A stretch of DNA of 54,137 nucleotides. Origin: Stentor coeruleus. Taxonomy: Eukaryota; Ciliophora; Heterotrichea; Heterotrichida; Stentoridae. The number at the start of each line of letters is the position of its first letter. Positions within the stretch are counted from its first letter, which is position 1. Below are positions 1-10,617 of this stretch, one piece after another. Where the stretch lies: the NCBI GenBank assembly GCA_001970955.1, contig MPUH01000439.1, positions 1 to 54,137 on the forward strand, read 5' to 3'. Position numbers and translations under genes: made by a program. A model generated the notes under the pieces. That model did no database searches. It was given only the letters and a program-made list of their open reading frames with translations, and was not told the DNA's origin.

Positions 1-172
1 TTTCACCTTTTTCGTATTTCATATCTTTGTTGCGGATAAGCTCAAACCAATTACCAAGGTATTTTGATAAATCGAAATCAGATTGTAGTACTACTTTAGG
101 ACATGATCCCCATTCAAATGTACCACTTACGCAAAATGTTGTAAGGATGAGTGCTGATATTAGTAATTTCAT
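1..172 (-). CDS. Lipocalin / apolipoprotein D-like secreted protein, N-terminal part only
   Basis: The gene runs off the left edge; 57 codons are visible from the ATG at 170-172. Residues 1-17 form a signal peptide (MKLLISALILTTFCVSG). Then come GSCPKV and, near residues 38-44, YLGNWFE. A Cys-Pro just after the signal peptide followed by a Gly-x-Trp motif about 17 residues later is the start of the lipocalin fold (structurally conserved region 1), most like the apolipoprotein D/Blc group, which bind small hydrophobic ligands in a beta barrel. The protein is therefore probably secreted or lumenal. The ligand cannot be inferred from this piece. The alternative, an unrelated small secreted protein, is less likely because Cys, Gly and Trp spacing all fit. 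Confidence 0.7.
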   Translation of the reverse strand, partial: MKLLISALILTTFCVSGTFEWGSCPKVVLQSDFDLSKYLGNWFELIRNKDMKYEKGE

Positions 173-1397
173 TTTTATATAGTTAAGGGTATGATATGTC
201 AGAAAATTATTTGCTTAAAAGAAAGAAATTAAGATTGGTTGAAGTGTTAATTTTTTGCTTAAGGTGAGTTAATTGTTTTTTATAGCCCTTGGAGGTAATA
301 AATTTTATATTTTTTTAAAAACAGATTTGTGAAAACCAGGCTAAAAGCTAGGGACATGATATTTAATAATTTCTTTAATCATTATTTTTTATAAATTCAT
401 GAACTAACCTTTAAAAGCATATCGAATAATAAATTTCTTCTATCTTTACACTTTGTATCATATATAATTACAAATAAATATCATTATTGATCCTAAGAGT
501 AAAAATATCATCACAAACCATTTTCATAATTATCATATACTAAACTATATATGCACAAATATATCAGTATTGCTCTATATCAAATGTTGTTTAGTGTTAA
601 AAGAAACAAACTTAGCTGAAACTCAAAATACAATATTAAAACAAGTTCATTTAGGTAATACTATTAGATTTCTTAAATCCACCATATGGGAAAAAATATT
701 TTACTGAGTATGCTGAAGATATAAATAATACAAAATTTTCAGCGAAATCTTGTATTAAAAAATTTCTGATATTTAGTTAGTGTATCATTTCCAAAAAAAG
801 AAAAATTTCAAGTATAACAGCATTTTGGTCATAATAAACCCCAAAGACAAAAATTTATTCTCTACAAAATTGTGTATTTTTAATATAAACGCCCAAGGGA
901 AGGTAACTTTTCTATAATCTGAAGTGCTTTCGATTAATCCAAACTTCAATTTCCAGCATTGATTTCTGCAAAATCAAAATAGAAATTTTTAAGTATACAA
1001 TCCCATGATTCTTAAACTCATAATGATAAGTCTATAAGTATATTATTTTCTACCAAAGGCGATTTTATTACCAAAAAACCTAAAATTGGTAAATTTATCA
1101 CAAGGGCTAAAGTTGTAAATAATCTAATATTTGTTACTATTTCTATCAATCTAGTAATAATTCCAAATAATTTTATTATAAAAACACATTATATAAATAC
1201 TATAAAATAAGTTATTCTCTTGAGAACATAATTGTGTACAATCCATTAAGATAAAATCGAAATTCTTGATGAAAAGCAAAGTCTTTTAATTAAAAGGTTT
1301 TCACTTTATAGAGCTCATAAAACTGTTTCAATAGTATTTAGAACAATAAGCATAACGTTTTGATATTTATATCAATAACTAGTTATATAAAAAATAT
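173..1397. other. Intergenic region with decayed coding fragments
   Basis: There is no intact gene. Several stretches read like protein in short open segments that change frame: 545-703 ending FLKSTIWEKIFY then stop, 708-777 (EYAEDINNTKF), about 780-918 (INPKDKNLFSTKLC) and about 1060-1209 (KVVNNLIFVTISINLV). They are all on the plus strand and in order, which suggests one degenerate gene broken by stops and shifts. I do not recognise the family. Chance open frames in AT-rich DNA are the alternative. Confidence 0.3.
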
Positions 1398-1949
1398 ATG
1401 TTAGATTCGAGACTTTCAGGATTTTTCGAAGAATGCAAAAAAAAATCAGAAAAACTCATTCAAGAAATCAATGCATTAAAAGCTGAGAATATTGAACTAG
1501 AAAAACTTGTCAAAACCACCGAAGTCGAAGCTCAAGCTATAGAAATCAAACAAAACAAAGTGCAAGTTCAATATGAGCAAGTAAAAAATCTTAACAGGTC
1601 GCACAGTTATAATTATGAGACAACTAAAGAACGGTTGACTAAAGCTTCAAATGATTTTTGTAATATAACAAAAGCACATCAACATCAGAGAGCGAATATT
1701 AGTAAAGCTGAAAATAATTTTAAAGATAGAGAAGAAGGATTAGCATATGATAAAAGGGAAAGGATTAAGATGAATAAAGAAAGACATAGGATGATGGATG
1801 AAAAAATTGATAGATTGAAGATGGAAATTTCTGCAAAAGAACAGTTGAATGGGAATATGAGAATGGAACTTTTGGAACGTGAATTAAAGGATTCGTATAG
1901 GGTTTCAAATATTATGGATCAACGACGCAAATATGCAGCGAAAGCTTAA
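1398..1949 (+). CDS. Coiled-coil protein, 183 aa, function unknown
   Basis: An uninterrupted frame from ATG to TAA. The protein is highly charged (Lys/Glu/Arg-rich) and almost entirely predicted helix. Heptad-like Leu/Ile spacing in residues 15-60 and again in 95-180 points to two coiled-coil segments, with a slightly less regular middle (NLNRSHSYNYETTKER). There is no signal peptide, membrane segment or recognisable domain. The composition is typical of ciliate cytoskeletal or basal-body coiled-coil proteins, but that is inference. It stands alone, with about 2 kb of non-coding DNA downstream. Its 3' flank is G-rich and C-poor on the coding strand, as for other genes here, which supports it being a real transcription unit. 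Confidence 0.75.
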   Translation: MLDSRLSGFFEECKKKSEKLIQEINALKAENIELEKLVKTTEVEAQAIEIKQNKVQVQYEQVKNLNRSHSYNYETTKERLTKASNDFCNITKAHQHQRANISKAENNFKDREEGLAYDKRERIKMNKERHRMMDEKIDRLKMEISAKEQLNGNMRMELLERELKDSYRVSNIMDQRRKYAAKA

Positions 1950-4005
1950 TTACTTATTATTTCATTTTAATATAGGATTGATATTAGATTTCATGATTTT
2001 TTCCATTTGCTGAATTTCAAGATTAAGTTTTATGGTCTCTTAATACGTTTTTATAAGAGAAATTGTAGGTTTTTTATGAGTAAAAAGAGGTTTTGAGTTG
2101 ATATTTTGGATTTGAGTTTTTTGATATAGGATTTTATTATGATTTTTTTGCGGATTATAAGTCTGAGTCATGCGAAAATTTATGTGATTTGTTTGAAAAT
2201 TGAATAGAATTTTATAAACTTGTGCGGTTATGCTAAATTAATATTTGAAGAACTATGCTATTGATTAAGAGACCCATGATTTTTTGTTGGTTTAATATAT
2301 TAAAATCACAGTTTGAATTATGATATTGTGTGAATCTTTTAGGTAGTGAAATTTTATAACTGACCCTAGGGAATTTCTAGTTAAAACTAAGCTTTAAATT
2401 AAGTATATGATTATCTGTGATTTGGGTTTATTTTTATGTTGAAGTTTTCTGAGGTAGTGCTTATGCTAATTTTTGACATATGTTGTAGAGTTAGGATACA
2501 AAACTTTGAGAAAGGGTTAGGGTTATTAAGAAAATTCGACATTTATATGTAAACTGATATAAAGTTTATAGGTTTGATTTGTTGTAAGTAATTCAGAATT
2601 TTAATATTAGTTTAAACTTAAGTATGTATATTAGTTAGAAACACTTTGATAGTGATATTTTAATAATTGTTTTAACTTAAATATTTATTCGTATTAGAGA
2701 CAATTCTGGTTGTGTTTTTAAATAAAAGATATGATATTAATTATCATAAATATCCATCTAATCAAAAATAGACCCAATTTTTACTTTATAAACCATTTTA
2801 AGTATATTTCCAGTACAAAAAATATCAATTTTTTTCCAAAACTGAGCATGGCTTCAATACTATCTCTAACTTCAGCCTTAGAAATCTTTGCCAATCCCCT
2901 TCCTCAAATTTCACAAATCTATAAATTCCTAAGCCTGAAATACTTTTATTTCTAATTTTCATTCTTTAAGCACCCTTATGATTTCCCTAATTCTACCATT
3001 TTACACCTTTATCCCATCTGAAATCATATAAAATTACTAATTTTGTTATTTTCTATCAGAAACCTTGTGATCCTATCAACTCTAGTTAAAAAAACAATTT
3101 TTTTCGTTCTTCAAAATTGTAAATATTTTTAGGTATTTTCTGTTTCCGATTTTTTTTTCAACAAGATTTGCATAAAATTTACATATTAAGAGTTGATTTG
3201 AATAATTTTATGAAGGCTTATATTTAAAGCTTCAAGAAAAAAGAATTCTAGTTTTGTTTTACTTTTAGTTATTGCTTAAGGAAGTCTAGATTCATGTTTT
3301 AAGTAACTATGATTAATTGTAAATATGTTTTTTTTTCTTATTGGAATGATAATGAGATTGATAAAAGCTTTAGTGCTTATCAAGATCATAAGGGAAGAAA
3401 GAATTCTTACTATAGCAAGTGAAAATTGCGCCCTTTACAATAATTTTTGTAATCAAAGCCTGAAGAAGAGGCTTCTGCAAATTTTAATCAGACACAAAAT
3501 ACATACGAAAATCAATCATTCCAAGCAAATAGTTCTGTAGCACATCTCAAGGATAAAATTCTCAAAAGCTTAAATTCACATCTTTTCTAAGTGTTAGAAA
3601 TCATATTTCAAAAATGTTGTATCTCTTTAACCCTTTAGTCATAATCTAAACGCAATAGCCTTAAAATACTTTTTCCAATTCAAAAACCCTAAAGATCATT
3701 TCAATTTATTCCTATATGCTAACTGATTAAAATTATCAAAATGCAAAATTGGATTGAATTTTATTAAGTAAGAAGGAAATAAAACAACTTCAAAAAGCAC
3801 ACTAAAGAAAGAACTTATCTATATATAATAAAAAATATTGGCTATAGCCAAAAAATCAACACTTTAAACCTATGTTTTGCAAAAAGAAAAATTCTTATAC
3901 ATTTTTTTTCCAGTTTATTTAGTTAACTTTTAATTATATATTCTATAGCGTATTTTTGATTTATTATCTCAAAAGGAAAATGCAAGTAATGGCTAATAAT
4001 AATTA
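1950..4005. other. Intergenic, no convincing gene
   Basis: About 2 kb of AT-rich DNA. The first 700 bp is G/T-rich and C-poor, the 3'-flank signature of the gene at 1398-1949. Around 2730-3070 it becomes A/C-rich. Open frames at 2731-2955 and 3325-3540 have low-complexity, AT-driven composition and no recognisable domain. Around 3420-3590 two frames in succession look faintly protein-like (one ends SLKKRLLQ, the next VAHLKDKILKSLNSHLF), so a decayed remnant is possible but cannot be shown. Confidence 0.4.
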
Positions 4006-4308
4006 ATGAAAGTAATAGAAGAGTTCAAGGTATACAGATATTGTTGTATGCATTTTGACTGCGGCAAATACTATTCCTCTAAAATGAATCTAAAAAGGCA
4101 TTGCTTAGTAAGACACACAAACTTTAGCAAATTCCAATGCTCAATTTGCAAAAAGTGTTTAGCTAGTAAGCAAAATCTTGAAGAACATTCATACATTCAC
4201 ACTGGAGAAAGGCCATATAAATGTGAAGTATGCTGGGAGACCTTTAGACATCTAAGTTCTTTATCTGTTCATGCAAAAATCCACAATCAAGACCCTAGGC
4301 TATTTTAA
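4006..4308 (+). CDS. C2H2 zinc-finger protein, three fingers, 100 aa
   Basis: A short protein made almost entirely of three tandem C2H2 zinc fingers. Finger 1 (about residues 13-38) has the unusual spacing C-x4-C-x12-H-x4-H. Finger 2 (about 44-66) and finger 3 (about 72-94) are classical C-x2-C-x12-H-x3-H. The linker between fingers 2 and 3 is the canonical TGERPYKC, which in known proteins favours sequence-specific DNA binding. No activation or repression domain is present, and only about 12 residues precede finger 1. The likely role is a small nuclear DNA- or RNA-binding regulator. The frame runs from ATG to TAA with no intron needed. Canonical linkers are less common in ciliates than in animals, so relatives would be worth looking up. 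Confidence 0.85.
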   Translation: MKVIEEFKVYRYCCMHFDCGKYYSSKMNLKRHCLVRHTNFSKFQCSICKKCLASKQNLEEHSYIHTGERPYKCEVCWETFRHLSSLSVHAKIHNQDPRLF

Positions 4309-7139
4309 TAAAGTAAACCAAAGATTTAATCTAAAAAAGTCTTAACTATACTCAACATTCTCTAACTTTGTAAATATATTCAACATCAAAATCAAAAAAA
4401 TTTATAAAATCGCCTAAATCATGAATAAAGGAATTTAGGTACTTCTTCAACACAAACATGTAATCTTTCTAATAATCCTCGAATACCATGCCATCAATTT
4501 TTAGCTTAAATTTGATAACAAGATCTTCTAAAAAAATTCTTGAATTAGTTTTAACTCGGACATTTAATAGTATAAACTGAAATCTACGCATAAAAAGAAC
4601 ATAATTATTATGATAACTTATATAAAACAGCTTATAGCGTAATTTGGTTTTATTTGCAAAATACCTATTATATAAATGTACTTTTTGTGTTAGCCTATTA
4701 AAGAATTTCACACTTATTTTTTTTTTGTGAAAAAAAAATTATGATTTTTTGGAAGATGAGCTTTAATAAGGTCTAGGATTAGATATTTGATGTTTTTTTT
4801 GTTGTTGTTGTTACCTTTGTATAGCAAATAATACATTTAAATACATTTTCTATGAATACTTTTAATTATTACTTTATATAAGAATTTTTAAAAGGTTTTA
4901 ATCTTTTGATTGTAGGAATTAATAGAGATGCTAAAAATATAGAAATAATCTTGATAATCTAAGATTGGGAGGTTTATTGCTTAAAATTTTAAGTTGCGAG
5001 TTAAAAGTTTTATCGTGTTTTTTTAAAGCATTTTTGGTTGTTATTTTTTATTCTTATGATAAAAAGCTTAGAAAATTGGTTTATTATCATGCAGATAGAA
5101 AAATATTTTAATGAACAGGGTAATCAAATGTCAGTTTTTTAAGTTTATAGAAGAAAAAAAGAAAAAAATGCCTGAGCTGGGTTCGAACTCAACCTTTATC
5201 AGTAAATATATTTTCGAAAATGGTATTTTTATTTGTTGATATAATGTAATTGAAAGTATGCTTGCAATTTGTATTCGACTAAGATCTTGTCTTTAAATTT
5301 TGATAGTTAAAATCAAAACCAAGCATATTTTGTTATAATAATTCAAGTATTCATAAATAAAAAAAAACTAAAACTTTATATTAAATGCATAGTCCAATAA
5401 TATTTCTTATTATTTGTATGATAAATAGTATATGATATAAGAATATATTTGTATAGTAGTTAAAAAAAATATGATATTAGTTAATATGTTTTATTTGTAT
5501 AGCGAAATAACTAGTTTGGTAATGAAGTTATGGGAATGAGACAATAAATTTTTCACAGTGATTAAAGTTCCTTAACTAATGAGCTAAAAAAAAAAATTAT
5601 ACTTATAGTCGAATGAAGATATTAGATAATATAATAAAATACATAGGAAAATTGTATGTTCTGTGCTTTTATATTGGGATTTAGATTATTTTTATAATTA
5701 TAGATTGTAATTTATACACTGAATCAGGTCGTGATTAGAGGACAATGCTGAGATTTTTCATAATTAGATTTTATCTTATAATAAATGATTTTTTTGATGT
5801 TTTTCGAATGCTTATGAAGTAACTAGGATTTTTTTCAAAAATGAGACCTTGGCGAGCTAAGAAAAATAGGTCATCGAGAAATTGTGAGATTTTTTTTAGA
5901 GTTTTGAAAAAGCTGAGCATATTTCTTGGATTTAAGAAAATTTACTAAGATTTCTAGTGATTCTGGAGGATTTTTTGACTGAAATCTTAGACAATCGGCG
6001 TATGCTGATTATTAGGATGAATGCTTACTACCTAGGCTATCTCAAAAAGGTGGATAAGGCATAAATACCTTTATAGTAATAATATATAATACAGTATATT
6101 GAGATTTAGGGGAATTTAAATCCAAGTTAGACGATTATAGTGTGAAAAAGTAAAAAAATTGCTTTTTATGAATAATTTTTATATTATGAAATATGCTACT
6201 AAGGATTAGAATGAAAGGATTTATTAAGTAAGAGATGGATATAATAATGATTAGAAGTTATAGTTTTTTATAGTGGTAAGTTTTTGAAGTATGGTTAATT
6301 TTATATTGAAGTTTTTTTTGTTGAAGGTTTGATAAATAAGTAAAATGTTATTCCTTATAGGCATTTATGTAGAATTAAATAGCTTTTTAGGTAAAAAAAA
6401 TATTTATTAAGTTTTTTTTATAAGTTATAATGTTTTATTTTCTAACTTCCTATAAATTGTAGTAAGAATATGGTACACTGGAAGCTTGATATGCTAAAAA
6501 TAAGTAAAGTATAACTTTATATTAAGAAAATTTTAAAGGTAGCATATAGATTATATTAATCATACTATCTATTTGTATGAATAGCATGACATTTTTAGGA
6601 TGTTAATTTTGTGTAAATTTGCAATTTTTTGGTATATTTGGTATTACGTCGTTGCTTGAGAAATTTATAAAATCAAATGCTGTATTAAAATAAGATGCTT
6701 AAGGTATTTTTCTTTAACTTTTAATTGAAATTGGAAACATTGAAATTATAATTTTTGCTTAAATTATGTATATATAAAAATATATTATGTGGTAATTAAA
6801 TCTTAATAAACAAATTGAAGACAAATCATAGTGAAAATTAATAATTTCCATAATAGCCATCTATATATTCTAAAACTAATCATACCTAATAATATACTGA
6901 TTTTCTATTAAATCCTACATTTCGAAATTACAATTTTTAGCATATATTTCATAACCCAATAAAAAATCTAAAATTTTAATCATAAAATCTATATCCCAAT
7001 CAACTAAAAAACCATCAAAATCTTTATCTCACAAAACATATTCCAAATTGATTCAAACCCTATCCAACCAAGCCAATTTCTTTGCACCTTTTAATCGCCC
7101 AATCATAAACCCTAGCAAAAATTCTCCATTTAATACAAA
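4309..7139. other. Long intergenic region, 2.8 kb
   Basis: I see no supported protein gene. A minus-strand open frame at 4469-4711 depends on a GTG start and has no recognisable domain, so it is not called. A tRNA 3'-half-like fragment sits at 5169-5203 (separate entry). From about 4740 to 6780 the plus strand is T/G-rich and C-poor. At about 6790 it switches to A/C-rich and G-poor up to the kinesin stop at 7140, which is the 3'-flank polarity expected for that minus-strand gene. Confidence 0.5.
5169..5203 (-). pseudogene. tRNA 3'-half fossil with Pol III-type T run
   Basis: On the minus strand this reads like the 3' half of a tRNA: a T-loop GTTCGAAC and a 3' acceptor-like end GCTCAGGCA, followed at once by two T7 runs separated by a single C, as in an RNA polymerase III terminator. 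It resembles the 3' half of elongator tRNA-Met. However, the T-stem is mismatched on its 5' side (TTGAG against CCAGC) and no D-arm, anticodon arm or 5' acceptor strand is visible in the next 100 nt upstream. It is therefore a truncated or degenerate tRNA or a tRNA-derived fragment, not a working gene. Confidence 0.4.
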
Positions 7140-8972
7140 TTAAATAACATTAGCTTTTGCAAACCCAAGAGAAGTACTCCTAGCATTTTGTGCAAAATTC
7201 AAACTACTCACAGTTTCTTCATAATTTTTTTCTTCAGGACTAATCTGTAAAATCATCAAAGTTTTAGCTTCACCAATCAGAGAGTCTTGTAATAGCATAG
7301 TTAACACAGAATTTCGAAAAGGTATATGGCTTTGTTTTTGTTGTATAGCAGAAACAACAGTTCCAAGTGTTAAAAGACTTAAATTGATATATTTAGCTTC
7401 TTGTAAAGTTTCTCCAATACTACCTGTTTTCCCAAGTCTCTCAGATCCAGCAAGGTCAATTAAAGAAATTTTACTATGTAATGATGCATATGAACATGTT
7501 CCTTCTATATATAAAGTCATTATTAAATGTGATCTTGATGAATGTAAATTTAAACTATTTGATCCTATTGCACGTGATGAAAGACCATATTTCAGAAAAC
7601 TTGTTAACTCTTCAACACCTTTTATTATAACTTTTGTTAAGTTTGTAGGCTCGTTGTTTTGGAGTTTTAGTTTTTCATTTTTTTCGCTTAGAAGATCTTT
7701 TATGGTTTCGTTGTATACTTCTAATAAAGAAAGTTTTACTTTATAATCCCAAGTCATCCTTGAAGAAATTTGATAAAATATTTCTGTCGATGCTTGAGAA
7801 ATCAGCCCTGGGTCTTCATCTGGTCCTTCAAGTGTATAAGTTTTTCCTGATCCAGTTTGCCCATATGTGAAAATACAAACATTATAACCATCAAGACTTG
7901 AACTTATCAAATCTTTAACTTCTAAAAATATGTCTTTTTGCTGACATTCAGGGCCAAAAACATGATCGAAATCCCAGACTTTAGAGTTTTTTATTGTTGG
8001 ATTTTGGGCAATTATTTTATCTTGATAAACTTCTATACAAGATTTTTCATACTCTGAGATTAAAGGCCTTACTCTACAAAATACTCTAATATTTCCTTTA
8101 AGTTTGTGAATTATGTTGAGTAATGCTTTTTTTTCTTCAAGTAATTGATTGTATTGCTCCTGGAGTTTTGTATTTGTTGATGAAAAAATATGAAATTTGT
8201 TTAAAGACTCTCTTATGATTTTAATTAAAACAAGTGGGAATTTTGTGCAAATTGTTTTGACATATGCTTTTAAATCAGCTAGGTTTTCTTTAACTTTTTC
8301 AAAATTCACACTAGCATTGATATTTTTCCCAGAAGATTTTTGTAGCATCTGGTATTCTTTAGCTAAAATTTCATACTTTTTTTTGAGCTCTTCATATTTA
8401 AACCCAGCGTTTTGTTCTTGTTTTTGAGTTTTAGCAAAACTAATAGCTTTCTGAGCAGTTTCAGTAATTTTTTTGTTTTTTTGTTTTTCCTTTTTCAACA
8501 AAGACATAACCTCTTGAATTTTTTGTCTGTACACCTCAATTTCTTTCTGATGAGCATCTTTTATATCTTCTAATTGTTCAGCGTATTTTAGTTCAAGAGA
8601 TTCAGATTTTAATTCAGCAAGTTTACTTATTTCAGATTTTAAATCTGAATCCATCTGTTCTAGTTCAAGATTTTTGCAGTATTCATTTAATAAGTGTTTG
8701 TATACTAAAAGCTTTTTCATTTTGCTTTCATTAGATTTACTAAGCTTTTCAGTGTGGATTTTATACTTCTCCAAAGCATTTTTTAATATTTTCATCGAAG
8801 ACTGGCTGACTTGCATATTAGCATTTGATTCTATTTTAAAAGCATCAAGTTGTTCTTGTAAGTATGCAACTTTTGATTGCAGTTCACAAAAAGAAGACAG
8901 AGGCACTGAAGGTTCAGTATTTACATTATCATCATCTTCGAATTCTGTGTCATCTTTCAACTCAAATTGCAT
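7140..8972 (-). CDS. Kinesin-14 (C-terminal motor, minus-end-directed), 610 aa
   Basis: Residues about 10-290 are a long charged coiled coil. The motor domain is at the C terminus (about 292-600), the layout of kinesin-14 (Ncd/Kar3/KIFC). The junction LKGNIRVFCRVRP is the conserved kinesin-14 neck and beta1 strand. The ATP site is complete: P-loop GQTGSGKTYT near residue 370, switch I LHSSRSH, switch II DLAGSE. The microtubule-binding segment HIPFRNSVLTMLLQDSL is also intact. The family drives minus-end-directed motility and spindle or microtubule cross-linking. There is no obvious tail domain (no MyTH4/FERM, no calmodulin-binding extension), so it is closer to KIFC1/Ncd than to plant KCBP. 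One uninterrupted frame, no intron. The plus-strand open frames inside it are shadows. Confidence 0.97.
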   Translation of the reverse strand: MQFELKDDTEFEDDDNVNTEPSVPLSSFCELQSKVAYLQEQLDAFKIESNANMQVSQSSMKILKNALEKYKIHTEKLSKSNESKMKKLLVYKHLLNEYCKNLELEQMDSDLKSEISKLAELKSESLELKYAEQLEDIKDAHQKEIEVYRQKIQEVMSLLKKEKQKNKKITETAQKAISFAKTQKQEQNAGFKYEELKKKYEILAKEYQMLQKSSGKNINASVNFEKVKENLADLKAYVKTICTKFPLVLIKIIRESLNKFHIFSSTNTKLQEQYNQLLEEKKALLNIIHKLKGNIRVFCRVRPLISEYEKSCIEVYQDKIIAQNPTIKNSKVWDFDHVFGPECQQKDIFLEVKDLISSSLDGYNVCIFTYGQTGSGKTYTLEGPDEDPGLISQASTEIFYQISSRMTWDYKVKLSLLEVYNETIKDLLSEKNEKLKLQNNEPTNLTKVIIKGVEELTSFLKYGLSSRAIGSNSLNLHSSRSHLIMTLYIEGTCSYASLHSKISLIDLAGSERLGKTGSIGETLQEAKYINLSLLTLGTVVSAIQQKQSHIPFRNSVLTMLLQDSLIGEAKTLMILQISPEEKNYEETVSSLNFAQNARSTSLGFAKANVI

Positions 8973-9276
8973 ATTAAATAATAATATATTATGATAAAAC
9001 TGATATGCAAAAAAAAAACAGATTACTATAAGGAATTAAAATACTAAAAAACTAAAGGTGAAATCATATACACTGCATCAAGATTATCTCAAACCTTTTC
9101 ATCTAAAATTTAACACAATTTACACAAATAATAATTCCTCTAACAATTTTATGTATATAATATTCTAAAAAGCTTATCTTTTAGTTATTCAATACTCGTC
9201 CTCTCATTAAAAAATGTTTCTCTCCTTACAATATTATCTTTAAAAATTAACCTTCAAATAAGAGTTTTATTATAAT
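8973..9276. other. Divergent intergenic region between kinesin-14 and a small gene
   Basis: About 300 bp lie between two divergent start codons, so this must contain the promoters of both. It is AT-rich, with an A9 run at about 9009-9018. From about 9060 the plus strand is A/C-rich and poor in G, the 5'-flank composition seen before other plus-strand genes here. No defined promoter motif can be named. Confidence 0.4.
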
Positions 9277-9528
9277 ATGGAATTTAGCCCAAGCACACAG
9301 AGAAAAATACTCAAAGCCCTGAAAAACCTCAAACTTAGTGGAGTTAAAATCCACAAACACTGTTCCAAACCAAAAAAACAGAGAAAAGCACTTCCGCTAG
9401 ATATTTACATGTGCCCAAAACTCGTTAGTAGTGTAAAACTTATATAGGCATTCAATAGTAACTATCAAATGGTTCTATACAAAGGCCAAGACCAAAAAGA
9501 TGATACAATCAAGGCTAGTTATAGTTAA
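9277..9528 (+). CDS. Small basic orphan protein, 78 aa, one 15-nt intron
   Basis: Exon 1 is 9277-9432 (52 codons) and exon 2 is 9448-9528 (26 codons plus TAA). Without splicing the frame stops at the TAG that ends the intron GTAAAACTTATATAG. Removing it joins ...CPKLVSS to AFNSNYQ... and keeps the frame open for another 78 nt. The protein is Lys-rich (KKQRKALPL; HKHCSKPK) with two cysteines and no membrane segment or recognised domain. The intron matches the other seven in length, ends and position-10 A, which is the main support for this gene. It lies divergently to kinesin-14, 304 bp away. Confidence 0.6.
9433..9447 (+). other. 15-nt intron
   Basis: GTAAAACTTATATAG, phase 0. If retained it adds an in-frame TAG. 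A at position 10. Confidence 0.75.
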
Positions 9529-10617
9529 ATAAACATTTTATATTAGATTTCGCTTTATATAAGTCTTAATGCTGTATCTTAACACTTTTTATTAAAAGAT
9601 ATTAGTTTGTATGTGAAAAAAAAAAAGATAATTAAGTATTTTGGATGAGTAAATTTCTTAGTGAAAAGATTCGCTTATGAGATTGTGTTAGATTTTTAAA
9701 AAATATTTTTTTGAACTTCCAAAATATGTTTTTATTTTTATTTTGCTGTTAAATTCATTAGAAAATTGTATTAGTTTCAAGAAGTTTTTAATATTAGCAT
9801 ATGATTTATAGTATTTAAGAACTGCTTTTGTTTATAAAATATCAATATAAATTGATTTAAAATTTGCTAGCAAGGATTTCTTCATGGTGCTAAAAAGTGA
9901 ATTTCTACCCAAAAAGTGTGTATGATAGGATTTTCAAGTATTCGTTCTATAGCCAATTGATTTATTATAAAAATATTCAGGATATTTTTTTTATCATTAA
10001 AAACACAAAGCCGATATCATATTCTATTGTACTAAATATCGCTTCAGGACTTATACAAACATTTTCAAAAGTTAACTGAAGTTGTTTTTTAAAGAATGTA
10101 GCATTACAATAAACTGTAAATTATTTATCAACCACCATCCATAAAAATATAAATCCTCATATTAAACTAAAAATGCAATACCAAAATATCAGATATGGAT
10201 CCATATGAAAGATGTTTTGAAATCTGGAGATTATATTATAAAATAAGGTGAAGAAGGGAATATTTTTTATATATTTGAAGAAGGGACTGCAGTTGAATTA
10301 AAAACTTTAGAAACTAGTCAGAATCCTGTTAAATTTAAGGAATATATATTTTATGATTATTTCAGCAAGCTAGCTTTAATTAAAAAATACTCCAAGAGCT
10401 GCAAGTATTATGTCAACTAGTACACTGAAATATATTTCTCTTTATACACCTAGCTTTAAACATTTGTAAGGACCATTAAAGATATACTTAAAAGAAATGC
10501 TCAGAAGTACAATAAAATTATTGCTAAAAAACTACTACATTATATTAAAAAAATAGACTTTATGGGTAAAATATATTATTTTATTTAAAATAAAGCCTTA
10601 AAGTTTTTTCATTATAT
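9529..10617. other. Intergenic region containing a PKA regulatory-subunit relic
   Basis: The first 350 bp is T-rich and featureless. A 60-codon plus-strand frame at 9897-10079 has no recognisable domain and is not called. The stretch 10211-10530 is a decayed cAMP-binding domain (separate entry). The final 90 bp before the PX gene is very AT-rich. Confidence 0.5.
10211..10530 (+). pseudogene. Decayed cAMP-dependent protein kinase regulatory subunit (C-terminal cNMP-binding domain)
   Basis: Conceptual translation in three frames follows the second cyclic-nucleotide-binding domain of PKA-R in order. DVLKSGDYIIK, stop, GEEGNIFYIFEEGTA is the beta strands before the phosphate-binding cassette. 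A short stretch ending YFSKLALI, then in another frame TPRAASIMS, corresponds to the cassette (normally FGE-x-AL and P-R-A-A). STLKYISLYTPSFKHL, stop, and in a third frame KDILKRNAQKYNKI, is the C-terminal helix. At least two stops and two frameshifts are present, and the cassette Gly-Glu is lost (SK). No 15-nt intron repairs these breaks. It is therefore a pseudogene. No start or first domain is visible, so it may also be truncated. Confidence 0.8.

Noticed and set aside
2731-3540. Open frames of 74 and 71 codons
   Set aside because: Low-complexity, hydrophobic, AT-driven sequence with no homology that I can see.
4469-4711. An 80-codon minus-strand open frame
   Set aside because: It depends on a GTG start, has no recognisable domain, and no 15-nt intron extends it.
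9897-10079. A 60-codon plus-strand open frame
   Set aside because: No recognisable domain and no intron joining it to the PKA-like relic that follows; kept only as part of the intergenic description.
10240-10250. A possible ciliate code with TAA read as Gln, because the PKA-like relic has TAA where Gln is usual
   Set aside because: The surrounding sequence also has frameshifts and further stops, and all intact genes use TAA/TAG only as terminators.
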